Shown: positions 8,645 through 16,589 of the stretch, piece after piece
Position numbering within the stretch: the stretch's first letter is position 1
Layout of the letters: each line of letters begins with the position of its first letter
Source of the DNA: Chitinophagaceae bacterium UBA2791
Lineage (GTDB): Bacteria; Bacteroidota; Bacteroidia; Chitinophagales; Chitinophagaceae
Direction: 5' to 3'
Assembly: GCA_002352105.1 (NCBI GenBank)
Contig: DEHV01000044.1
Location: 57,911-121,910, forward strand
Length of the DNA: 64,000 nt
Notes under the pieces: generated by a model
Seen by the model: the letters and a program-made list of their open reading frames with translations, nothing else
What the model was told of the DNA's origin: nothing
The model's database searches: none
Made by a program: the position numbers and the translations under genes

Positions 8645-10153
8645 GTGAAAATCGAAACGCCTCAAACTCAGGCTAAGCAAGGCAATAACCTGTTCCCTGT
8701 TTTCCTTAAGCTGGAGGACCTGTCGGCGCTGATCATTGGCGGCGGGAAGGTTGGACTGGAAAAGCTTTCTGCCATCCTTTCCAATTCGCCGTCGGGGGAG
8801 ATCAGGCTGATCGCGGTGGAAATTGATCCGGCTATCCGGGAGCTGGCGGAGCAAAGTAAGCGCATAACGCTTATTGAAAAAGCCTATGAGGCCGATGATC
8901 TGGACGCTGCGGATATCGTTATCGTTGCCGTCAACGATCTTATCCTGAGCGAACAGATCCGCCTGGACGCCAGGCATCGGGGAAAGCTGGTGAATGTAGC
9001 CGACAAACCAGAGCTTTGCGATTTTTACCTGGGCTCGATAGTAAAAAAAGGAAACTTAAAAATTGCTATCTCCACCAATGGCAAATCGCCCACCATCGCC
9101 AAACGCTTAAAACAGATCTTCAATGAAGCGCTGCCCGATCAGATCGACGATGTGCTGGAGAATATGAGCCTCATCAGGAACAAGCTGAACGGCAATCTTG
9201 CCAATAAGATCAACACGCTGAATAATATTACCCGCAACCTTGCCATCAAGGGAGATATCGATTATCAAACCGGCGAAAAACGCTGGAAAAGGATTGCCAC
9301 GGGATTTCTGTTTGCCTTCTTTTTTATGATACTGGGGCATTTTGTTATTTCCTATCTACCGGCTGAAACGCTGATGGCCATTAAGGAGCTGCCCTACCAG
9401 GTCGACTCTATTTTTTACTGGATGATCCTGGCGGGATTTTGCGCTCAGCTGGTGGACGGAGCGCTGGGAATGGGATATGGGGTTGTCTGTACTACCACTT
9501 TATTGTCGTTTGGCGTTAGCCTTCCCTCCATCAGCGCCAGCATCCATACGGCCGAAATGTTTTCAAGCGGTATTTCCGGATACAGCCATTATAAATTCGG
9601 CAACGTCAATAAAAAACTTTTTCGCGCCCTGCTTATTCCGGGCGTGCTGGGCGCCATCCTGGGAGCGATCTTGTTGTCGAAACTCGGCGTTGAATACTCA
9701 GAGTATGTGAGACCGTTGCTGGCGAGCTATACGCTTTTCCTGGGCACAAAGATCATCTTGTCCTTATTCCGTAAATCAAAACCCAAAAAAGTAAAAAGGG
9801 TGGGATGGCTGGCCGGCGCCGGCGGGTTTCTGGACTCTTTTGGCGGCGGCGGCTGGGGACCGCTGGTTACAAGTACATTGATTGCCAAGGGAAGGACGCC
9901 GAGATTTGTGATCGGATCGGTAAGCATAACCGAGTTTTTTGTAACGCTGGCCAGCGCCGTGACCTTCTTTACCCTGATCGGCATCAGCCATTGGCAGATC
10001 ATTGCGGGCCTTGTATTGGGTGGACTGATCGCCGCTCCGATCGCCGCAAAGCTGGTGGGTAAGCTGCCGGTGAGGACGGCATTTTTGGCTGTGGGCCTGC
10101 TGGTGATCATCTGGAGCCTGAGGATCATATTGAAATCCCTGGGCGTCTTATAG
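8645..10153 (+). CDS. Fusion: siroheme synthase (precorrin-2 dehydrogenase/ferrochelatase) + TauE/SafE sulfite exporter
   Basis: 502 residues from a GTG start. Residues 1-200 are the NAD-binding siroheme synthase module (GGGKVG at 32-37, LVNVADKPELCDFYLGSIVK, NGKSPTIAKRLK) that oxidises precorrin-2 and inserts iron. From about residue 215 a hydrophobic domain of some eight helices follows, with LVDGALGMGYGVVCTTTLL, ASIHTAEMFSSGISG and DSFGGGGWGPLVTSTLI, diagnostic of the TauE/SafE/TSUP family of sulfite and sulfonate exporters. One polypeptide would thus make the sulfite reductase cofactor in the cytoplasm and carry a transporter in the inner membrane. No stop or frameshift separates the halves. 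Last gene of the sulfate operon. Confidence 0.9.
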   Translation: MKIETPQTQAKQGNNLFPVFLKLEDLSALIIGGGKVGLEKLSAILSNSPSGEIRLIAVEIDPAIRELAEQSKRITLIEKAYEADDLDAADIVIVAVNDLILSEQIRLDARHRGKLVNVADKPELCDFYLGSIVKKGNLKIAISTNGKSPTIAKRLKQIFNEALPDQIDDVLENMSLIRNKLNGNLANKINTLNNITRNLAIKGDIDYQTGEKRWKRIATGFLFAFFFMILGHFVISYLPAETLMAIKELPYQVDSIFYWMILAGFCAQLVDGALGMGYGVVCTTTLLSFGVSLPSISASIHTAEMFSSGISGYSHYKFGNVNKKLFRALLIPGVLGAILGAILLSKLGVEYSEYVRPLLASYTLFLGTKIILSLFRKSKPKKVKRVGWLAGAGGFLDSFGGGGWGPLVTSTLIAKGRTPRFVIGSVSITEFFVTLASAVTFFTLIGISHWQIIAGLVLGGLIAAPIAAKLVGKLPVRTAFLAVGLLVIIWSLRIILKSLGVL

Positions 10154-10310
10154 GCATTTTAACTGATCCGGTTTGGCGTCTACTTCCGATTCCGAAGCCT
10201 CTGTGTTGACAGGTAGCGCGTTAACGATGATGCCATTTGTTTCCCGGTTGGCCCGCCAGGCATAACAGGGCAGATGAAAACCGCTAACGATACCGCTGCG
10301 CGCCTCGGCG

Positions 10311-11324
10311 TTATGCGTTCAGCCAGTCGTTGATAATACGGGAAATGGTTTCTCCTTCCACTATAAAACCGTCATGTCCATAGGCGGAGTCGATGATGGA
10401 CAAAACGCTATTGGGGATCTGATCGGCCAGTAATTGTTGTTCGGGAAGGGGGCAAAGAATATCGCTTTGAACGCCGATGATTAAAGTTCTTTGAAGAATA
10501 CCGTTGAGTATTTTTTGTATATCCTGGTTTCTGCCTCTCGCCAGTTGATGGCTGTCCATCGCCTTGGTCAAGAGCCAGTAGCTATAGGCGTTGAAGCGGT
10601 TGACCAGCTTTTCGCCCTGGTAAAGGATATAGGATGCGGCTTTAAAATGATCTGTTTTTTCCTTATCCGGATCGGTTTGCTTCTCTACCAGGATACGATA
10701 GTTCCTGTAGCTGATCAGGCCGATGGCGCGCGCCGCCTTTAAACCGTTCCTTCCCGCATGGGGGGAGGGATCTTTCCAGGAGCTGTCTGCTTCGATGGCC
10801 AGCCGCTGAGCAGTGTGGACCGCAATACCCCAGGCGCTTTCGGCGGCTGAACTGCAGAGCAGGATGAGCTTGCCGACCCTTTCTTTTTCCATCACGCTCC
10901 ATTCCAGCGCCTGGTACCCGCCCATGCTGCCTCCTATGAGCAGCTCAATATGGTTTATGCCCAGATGCTTCCTCAACAGGATATGGGCGTTGACCATATC
11001 GCGGATCGTAAGCTGGGGAAAGGTTTGGTAATAAGGTTCTCCTGTTGCCGGATTTATGCTTAACGGACCGGAGCTTCCATAGCAGGAGCCCAGGATATTT
11101 GCGCACACGATAAAATATTTTGCGGGGTCAAAGATCCGGCCTTCCCCGACAATGCCATTCCACCAGGTTGCCGCGTCGGAATTGGCGGTAAGATGGTGAC
11201 ATATCCAGACTACATTGCTTTTGTACTCATTCAGCTTCCCATAGGCATGGTAGGTTATGGCGATCCCGGGCAGCATTTGGCCGCTTTCCAGCAAAAAACT
11301 TTCTTTGTGATCGAATTGTTTCAT
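10311..11324 (-). CDS. metX: Homoserine O-acetyltransferase (alpha/beta hydrolase)
   Basis: 337 residues, slightly short for the family. Acylates homoserine as the first committed step of methionine synthesis. Alpha/beta hydrolase fold with the nucleophile elbow GGSMGG (Ser133), the Asp in GVQSDILCPL and the His in AYGHDGF forming the triad. ILGSCYGSSGPLSI is the MetX substrate region. Acetyl versus succinyl donor cannot be settled by family alone. It is divergent from osmC-metZ over a 68-base gap, too short for a SAM riboswitch. An ATG five codons upstream ends in an ATGA overlap with this start, hinting at translational coupling. Confidence 0.9.
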   Translation of the reverse strand: MKQFDHKESFLLESGQMLPGIAITYHAYGKLNEYKSNVVWICHHLTANSDAATWWNGIVGEGRIFDPAKYFIVCANILGSCYGSSGPLSINPATGEPYYQTFPQLTIRDMVNAHILLRKHLGINHIELLIGGSMGGYQALEWSVMEKERVGKLILLCSSAAESAWGIAVHTAQRLAIEADSSWKDPSPHAGRNGLKAARAIGLISYRNYRILVEKQTDPDKEKTDHFKAASYILYQGEKLVNRFNAYSYWLLTKAMDSHQLARGRNQDIQKILNGILQRTLIIGVQSDILCPLPEQQLLADQIPNSVLSIIDSAYGHDGFIVEGETISRIINDWLNA

Positions 11325-11392
11325 CGTAAGGCGCTCATGAAATTGACTGCAAAGTAAAGTCTTGGTATATTACCTTTATAAAAAATTTTAAA

Positions 11393-11821
11393 ATGACCAG
11401 GATAGAGTTACAAAGGGTTAACGACGGCTGCGCTTTTGACGCCAAAGATGCAAACGGGCATGTAGTAAAATTAGATACCAGCCCGGAAACAGGGGGCGTG
11501 AACTACGGCGTTCGCCCGATGCAATTGTTATTAATGGGACTAGGCGGTTGTAGCGGAATAGATATACTGTCGATCTTAAAGAAGCAAAGACAGGAAGTGA
11601 AAGGGTTTAAGATATCGATCGAGGGAGAACGCGAGCCTGGGGTAGAGCCCTCTTTATGGAAGGAGATCACTATTGTTTTTGAAATTGAGGGCCAGGTAGA
11701 TCAGGATAAGGCGGATAAGGCGGTTGCCCTATCCATGAATAAATATTGTTCTGTGGCAGAAACGCTCAGGAAGTCGGGAACCTCCATTGATTGGAAAACA
11801 ATTGTTAACAGCAAAATTTAA
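11393..11821 (+). CDS. OsmC-family protein
   Basis: 142 residues. OsmC/Ohr fold with two conserved cysteines, Cys53 in LMGLGGCSGIDIL and Cys119 in MNKYCSVAETL. These normally form the thiol peroxidase site of the family, reducing organic hydroperoxides. It lies 11 bases before metZ and almost certainly shares its transcript. A similar pairing of OsmC with methionine genes is common in Bacteroidota, which may point to redox protection of sulfur metabolism; this is inference. Confidence 0.88.
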   Translation: MTRIELQRVNDGCAFDAKDANGHVVKLDTSPETGGVNYGVRPMQLLLMGLGGCSGIDILSILKKQRQEVKGFKISIEGEREPGVEPSLWKEITIVFEIEGQVDQDKADKAVALSMNKYCSVAETLRKSGTSIDWKTIVNSKI

Positions 11822-11832
11822 TTTAATACAGT

Positions 11833-13002
11833 ATGTCACAGCGCCCCATTACACAGGCAATACGCACCAGAGTAGATATGACCAATGAAATGGAGCACTC
11901 TTCTCCGGTATTTTTTACCAGCAGCTTTACTTTCGACAATGCAGAGGATATGCGCGCGGCATTTGCCGATGAGACTGACGATAATATCTACAGCCGTTTC
12001 AGTAATCCGGGAGTGAAGGAGTTCCAGGACAGGGTTTGCGCGCTCGAAGGCGCTGAAGCCGCTTATGCTACATCCTCGGGCATGAGCGCCGTATTTGCTT
12101 CCTTTATGGCCATATTAAAGCAGGGCGATCATATGGTGTCTTACAACGCCATTTTCGGTAGTACGCACACGATCATTACCAAATATTTCCCCCGGTTCGG
12201 CATTGACTACAGCTATATCAGCGGCAATGATACGGAACAGTGGGAGCGCGCCATCAGGCCCAATACCCGGATGATATTCCTGGAAACGCCGACAAACCCG
12301 GGATTGGAGATCGTTGACCTGGAAAAGATATCGGCGCTGGCAAAAAAACACAACCTGATACTGGTAGTCGATAATTGTTTTGCCACCCCTCTTGGCCAGC
12401 GGCCTATTGATTTTGGCGCCGACCTGGTTGTGCATTCGGCCACCAAATGGATGGATGGCCAGGGAAGGGTGCTGGGGGGAGTGGTCGCCGGCCGTTCCGA
12501 TCTGGTGCATGATATTTATTTGTTCTGCAGAAGCACCGGGCCGGCCATGTCGCCGTTTAACGCCTGGGTGCTGAGCAGAAGCCTCGAAACCCTGGATGTG
12601 AGAATGGAAAGGCATTCGGCCAACGCCCTGTACATTGCGCAGGCGCTGGAAGGCCATCCGAAGATCAATCAACTGAAATACCCCTTTCTTAAAAGCCATC
12701 CCCAATATGAGATAGCTATAAAACAAATGAAGAGCGGCGGCGGAATTGTTTGCTTTGACCTGAAAGGCGGATTGCAAAGCGGGAGAAAGTTCCTGGATGG
12801 GTTAAAGATGCTGTCCCTTACCGCTAATCTGGGCGATGCCCGTAGCATTGTTTCTCATCCGGCCAGCACCACGCATGCAAAGCTGTCGGAAAGCGAGAGG
12901 GCTGCGGTAAACATTACGCCGGGTTTAATACGGATATCCGTTGGACTTGAGCACCGCGATGATATTCTTCAGGATATTTTACAAAGCCTGGAGCAATGTT
13001 GA
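11833..13002 (+). CDS. metZ: O-acyl-homoserine sulfhydrylase (Cys/Met metabolism PLP enzyme)
   Basis: 389 residues of the cystathionine gamma-synthase-like PLP family. The lysine for the internal aldimine is Lys205 in HSATKWMDGQG, and SSGMSAVFA binds the PLP phosphate. NIYSRFSNPGVKEFQ and the C-terminal HPASTTHAKLSESER are typical of the MetZ branch, which condenses acylated homoserine with sulfide to homocysteine. Together with metX this gives direct sulfhydrylation, the natural sink for the sulfide from the neighbouring operon. A cystathionine gamma-synthase or lyase role cannot be fully excluded. Confidence 0.88.
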   Translation: MSQRPITQAIRTRVDMTNEMEHSSPVFFTSSFTFDNAEDMRAAFADETDDNIYSRFSNPGVKEFQDRVCALEGAEAAYATSSGMSAVFASFMAILKQGDHMVSYNAIFGSTHTIITKYFPRFGIDYSYISGNDTEQWERAIRPNTRMIFLETPTNPGLEIVDLEKISALAKKHNLILVVDNCFATPLGQRPIDFGADLVVHSATKWMDGQGRVLGGVVAGRSDLVHDIYLFCRSTGPAMSPFNAWVLSRSLETLDVRMERHSANALYIAQALEGHPKINQLKYPFLKSHPQYEIAIKQMKSGGGIVCFDLKGGLQSGRKFLDGLKMLSLTANLGDARSIVSHPASTTHAKLSESERAAVNITPGLIRISVGLEHRDDILQDILQSLEQC

Positions 13003-13325
13003 CCAGTTTGGAACATTGTCGTATCCAAAGCGGGGAAAATACGCTACAATATGCCGGTTCTTTCATTGAAAAGGGCTGGCATGTTAATTTCAGCATATAG
13101 GTCGCGTTCCGCAATCGGCGAACGATGAACGACTAGAGAAGATGCGATCCCTGCTTTCAAAACGGAGCGGTCTGAGCAGATGGGGAGTAGAGCCGGAAGC
13201 GGGATATTAAAAATAACTGCTCTCGTAAGCAGTAGGGTTTAGGGGTTAAAGTCAGGCCATTGCGCCTGGCTTTTTTTGTAGACCCGGGCCCTTCCCATTA
13301 TATTGATCACCTCAAATATTGCGCA
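13003..13325. other. Intergenic stretch after metZ
   Basis: No convincing gene on either strand. It holds a small hairpin (ACTGCT/AGCAGT, about 13217-13233) and then the metZ terminator at 13251-13277, listed separately. Confidence 0.5.
13251..13277 (+). terminator. Intrinsic terminator after metZ
   Basis: GTCAGGC (13251-13257) pairs with GCCTGGC (13264-13270), including one G-U pair, and is followed by seven T. It would end the osmC-metZ transcript. Confidence 0.75.
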
Positions 13326-13829
13326 ATGAAGAAAAATAAGCGGTATTCATTTTTTGACCGTGCATCCGGTCGTATAACCAGCCTGGCGGGTTCGCCGCAG
13401 GCTTCAATATTATCCATTCTGATTGTGGTGATATGGGGAATATCAGGGCCATTCTTTCATTACTCCGATACCTGGCAACTGGTTATCAATACGGGCACAA
13501 CGATCATTACTTTCTTAATGGTCTTTGTGATCCAGCAAACGCAAAACAAGGATACCACGGCCCTTCATCTGAAATTAAATGAACTGATTGCCTGCAACCA
13601 GCATGCGAGCAACCGGCTAATTGATATAGAGGACCTGTCCGAAGAAGAATTGCAGGCCCTCAAGCAGTTTTATATAAAGCTTAGCGAACTGTCGCATAAG
13701 GAAAGAAATTTATTTGCAACGCATTCGCTGGATGAGGCGGGCAGGATCCATAAGATCAAAACAGGAATAAGAAAGGACGCTGGTCCGGGCGATTCAGCGC
13801 CATCTCCTAAAGAAAATAACCCCGCCTGA
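13326..13829 (+). CDS. Low-affinity iron permease (Fet4-like) family protein
   Basis: 167 residues from the ATG at 13326. A TTG-initiated extension would run through the upstream terminator and is rejected. The N-terminal FFDRASGRITSLAGSPQA, two hydrophobic helices (about 27-70) and VFVIQQTQNKDTTALHLKLNELI match the bacterial two-TM Fet4/iron permease family. The bacterial members are poorly studied and iron transport is only assumed. The charged C-terminal tail (EEELQALKQFYIKLSE) is predicted to be cytoplasmic. 25 bases before the YihY gene. Confidence 0.8.
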   Translation: MKKNKRYSFFDRASGRITSLAGSPQASILSILIVVIWGISGPFFHYSDTWQLVINTGTTIITFLMVFVIQQTQNKDTTALHLKLNELIACNQHASNRLIDIEDLSEEELQALKQFYIKLSELSHKERNLFATHSLDEAGRIHKIKTGIRKDAGPGDSAPSPKENNPA

Positions 13830-13854
13830 TTGTTTAACGAGTAATATTTTCTAC

Positions 13855-14793
13855 ATGGCGAATAGGATAAAATCTTTTTTCTCCCTTTTGAAAGAAGCGT
13901 TTAACGGGTTTCTTGACGATAATGCGTTTAAACTAAGCGCGTCCTTATCGTATTACACTATTTTTTCGCTGGCCCCCCTGCTGATCATTATTATTTCTTT
14001 AACGGGATTTTTTTTCGGAAGGGAAGCGGTACAGGGAGAGATCTATGAAGAGATCAGGGGCTTTGTTGGCAACAATGCCGCCCTGCAGATACAGGAAATC
14101 ATCCGGAACGTCCGCCAGCATGAGGCGGGAGTATTAAACGCGGCTATCGGCGTGGTGATATTGATGGTTGGGGCGACAGGGGTGTTTGTGGAATTGCAGG
14201 ACTCTATCAATTTTATCTGGTCGGTAAAAGCCAAGCCCAAAAAAGGATGGCTCCGGTTTTTAAGAAATCGTTTATTGTCTTTTTCGCTGATCATCGGCAT
14301 AGGGTTCTTACTGTTGGTGTCATTGGCGTTGAATGCCGCGCTTGATCTGCTCAGCAATAAGCTTCTGCAATATTTTAAGGAAAGCGTTTATCTGTTTTAC
14401 ATACTAAACAATGCGATCATCATCATTGTCATATCCTCGCTTTTTGCCGTTGTGTTTAAGGTGCTGCCCGATGCGCGTATCCGATGGAAGGACGCTTTTG
14501 TCGGAGCGTTGTTTACCACGGCGCTTTTCCTGTTGGGGAAGTTCGGCATCAGCTACTACGTAAGTCATTCCAACCTGGGCATTACTTATGGCGCGGCGGC
14601 ATCGATCATTGTCATTCTGACATGGGTGTATTATTCGTCGCTGATCCTTTATTTTGGCGCGGAGTTCACCAAATCCTACGCCCTGAAAAGCGGGGGCATA
14701 CAACCCAACGAAACGGCCGTGTACATCATTAAGAGAGAGTCAAAAGAAGCCCCTTTTGCGCCGGAGGAATACCCTGTTAAAGAGACCAAATGA
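13855..14793 (+). CDS. YihY/BrkB family inner membrane protein
   Basis: 312 residues with six predicted membrane helices. Family signatures are KLSASLSYYTIFSLAPLLIII near the N-terminus, GAVVQ-like GREAVQGEIYEEI, GATGVFVELQDSINFIW and GAAASIIVILTWVYYSSLIL. The family was once called ribonuclease BN, but is now viewed as a membrane protein of unknown role, possibly in envelope transport. It probably forms an operon with the Fet4-like gene 25 bases upstream. Confidence 0.9.
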   Translation: MANRIKSFFSLLKEAFNGFLDDNAFKLSASLSYYTIFSLAPLLIIIISLTGFFFGREAVQGEIYEEIRGFVGNNAALQIQEIIRNVRQHEAGVLNAAIGVVILMVGATGVFVELQDSINFIWSVKAKPKKGWLRFLRNRLLSFSLIIGIGFLLLVSLALNAALDLLSNKLLQYFKESVYLFYILNNAIIIIVISSLFAVVFKVLPDARIRWKDAFVGALFTTALFLLGKFGISYYVSHSNLGITYGAAASIIVILTWVYYSSLILYFGAEFTKSYALKSGGIQPNETAVYIIKRESKEAPFAPEEYPVKETK

Positions 14794-14883
14794 GCAATAT
14801 ATGGCACAGAATTTCCTATTATAGTCAGGTATGATGGGTAGGAAATGAAGAGGAATGGATTTGGTCATATTAATTTGGTCTGT

Positions 14884-15171
14884 ATGAAGAATGTTTCAAG
14901 ACCTTCTATTTTTTTGGGGGTAACCAGCATCCTGATCTTCCTGTTCGGATTGTTCATGGTAGCCGGCGAGTACCCGTATGGCAGTTATATTCTATACCTC
15001 GCGATGATCATTGGCGCGGTGTATTGGATATGGGGAATCCTGGATGTTAGCGTAGCAACCGACCTGAAGCGCTACCAGAAAGCCTTCTGGCTGATCATTG
15101 CCATATCTATTCCCATGTTCGGCGCCTTTTTATACCAATTGATGCACCGGCAGCGGAATAAGGCGGCTTGA
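14884..15171 (+). CDS. Small three-helix membrane protein, unknown
   Basis: 95 residues from the ATG at 14884; the ATG at 14845 would add 13 polar residues that break the expected membrane start. Hydrophobic segments around residues 9-27, 33-53 and 66-85 suggest three membrane helices, ending in a basic tail (MHRQRNKAA). I recognise no family. It is followed 25 bases later by the PNPOx-like gene. Confidence 0.6.
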   Translation: MKNVSRPSIFLGVTSILIFLFGLFMVAGEYPYGSYILYLAMIIGAVYWIWGILDVSVATDLKRYQKAFWLIIAISIPMFGAFLYQLMHRQRNKAA

Positions 15172-15196
15172 TATCCATGATTATTGATCATATTAA

Positions 15197-15706
15197 ATGA
15201 ATTGTATGGGACAAAATCTTTCTAAAACGGAGGCGATTAAAAAGTTCAGGGAGTTAGTGCATGATGTGAATGTATGCATGTTTACGACCATAGACGACCA
15301 GGGCGGTCTGTTTAGCAGGCCTATGTCTACCGCTCAGATCGACGAGGACGGGAACGCCTGGTTTTTCACCAATGAATTTTCTGAGAAAATACAGGAGATA
15401 TCAAAAAACAATACGGTATACCTGATCTATTCTCATATTGGTAAAAATATATATGTAACAGTCAGGGGGTCTTGCGTGGCGACGGTTAGCCGCAAGAAGA
15501 TCGACGAATTGTGGAATCCTTTGTTAAAGTCCTGGTTCCCATTGGGTAAGGACGATCCCAAGCTGTGCCTGGTGAAGGTGATCACGGAAGAAGCCTATTA
15601 CTGGAACAGCGGCGCCAATACCATGAGCGCTTATTTCAATATGCTAAAAGCCATTGCCAATAAAGAGAAGTACGAAGAGAAGGACGTCGGCAAGCTAAAT
15701 TTATAA
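15197..15706 (+). CDS. Pyridoxamine 5'-phosphate oxidase-like / general stress protein 26 family
   Basis: 167 residues with the split-barrel FMN-binding fold: MFTTIDDQGGLFSRPMSTAQI, AWFFTNEFSEKIQEI and VYLIYSHIGKNIYVTVRG follow the general stress protein 26 pattern. LCLVKVITEEAYYWNSGAN is the usual C-terminal block. These proteins bind flavin or related cofactors, and their substrates are mostly unknown. A second in-frame ATG lies three codons downstream (15206) and could be the true start. Confidence 0.85.
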   Translation: MNCMGQNLSKTEAIKKFRELVHDVNVCMFTTIDDQGGLFSRPMSTAQIDEDGNAWFFTNEFSEKIQEISKNNTVYLIYSHIGKNIYVTVRGSCVATVSRKKIDELWNPLLKSWFPLGKDDPKLCLVKVITEEAYYWNSGANTMSAYFNMLKAIANKEKYEEKDVGKLNL

Positions 15707-15836
15707 AATATGTTTGTTTGCCATACTATCCAAAATCAGCCTGCGTTATTCATAGTTGAATCCCGGGAGGCTTGTCGCGCTGTTTTAGGCGGCAGGCATT
15801 TCTATAATATTTTATTAAAAAACAATTAATTCGACT

Positions 15837-16340
15837 ATGAAACTATTCGCAAGCCTGACGATCTTGTTATTGACGGTAAGTTTGTTAGGGTGTAAAAAAG
15901 AAGAGGGCGTTTCCCCTGAAAACACGGCAAAAGCAAATGAATTCAAGGCCGTTCTAACCAGCAAGGCTTTCCAGATCGCCGACTACTATGCCGACAAACC
16001 CATTGATTATGTCGAGACAGACGGAGAGGTCAGGCAGGAAACGGATCTATGGAAATATGTAAGCCCCTGGCTTAAAGACGATCTTAATGTGTTTGATTTT
16101 GCTTCCGGGAAAGTTACTATTGCGCAGAACAGCAGCAAGATCGAAGGCAATGACGAGGAATACATCGTCATGTCATTTTCCGTTGCCGCTGAAAAGACCG
16201 GCGTTTATTTCAATTTCCTGAATTATCTGTACCAACCGCTCAAATACCGGCTGGAAGAGTTTACCGAAGATTATTTTATCGTTTCCGTGGAATGGGGCGG
16301 AGGCGCCAGGGTGTTTACGAAATTTGTTGCGTTGGATTAA
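15837..16340 (+). CDS. Small lipoprotein, unknown
   Basis: 167 residues. A lipoprotein signal ends at Cys19 (LTVSLLGCKKEE), so the mature protein is probably anchored in the outer or inner membrane facing the periplasm. The rest is soluble and acidic, with no family I recognise. It stands alone, 130 bases after the previous gene and just before a strong terminator. Confidence 0.7.
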   Translation: MKLFASLTILLLTVSLLGCKKEEGVSPENTAKANEFKAVLTSKAFQIADYYADKPIDYVETDGEVRQETDLWKYVSPWLKDDLNVFDFASGKVTIAQNSSKIEGNDEEYIVMSFSVAAEKTGVYFNFLNYLYQPLKYRLEEFTEDYFIVSVEWGGGARVFTKFVALD

Positions 16341-16380
16341 GCCGGCTGCGCTTATTGTTTTTACGTTGACTATACAGCTA

Positions 16381-16419
16381 ACCAGGGCATATCAAAACCC
16401 GATATGCCCTGGTTTTATT
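16381..16419. terminator. Bidirectional intrinsic terminator
   Basis: A perfect 13-bp stem, ACCAGGGCATATC (16381-16393) with GATATGCCCTGGT (16401-16413) around a 7-base loop, followed by TTTATT. It lies between the convergent lipoprotein and histidine kinase genes. Confidence 0.85.
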
Positions 16420-16589
16420 GCAGGATAGGCAAGGCGCTTGTTCATGAAATACCCGGATGTCCCCGGGGCATTTTACGCCTCGCGATTGATATATCCGACC
16501 CTCAAAACACAACCCGACTCCCCCCAAGAAGAAAAAATGCTTCTCCAAAAAAAGAAAACGCATATCTCATAACAATTTTCGGGGAGACC

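Noticed and set aside
10154..10310. An open frame on the minus strand after metX (text GIIVNALPVNTEASESEVDA)
   Set aside because: No start codon in frame, short, and no family recognised.
11325..11392. A SAM or cobalamin riboswitch ahead of the methionine genes
   Set aside because: The divergent gap is only 68 bases, too small for such an element, and no stem-loop pattern is seen.
14813..14828. TGGCACAGAATTTCC as a possible sigma-54 -24/-12 promoter
   Set aside because: The GG element is good but the GC element at the right distance is missing (CC instead).
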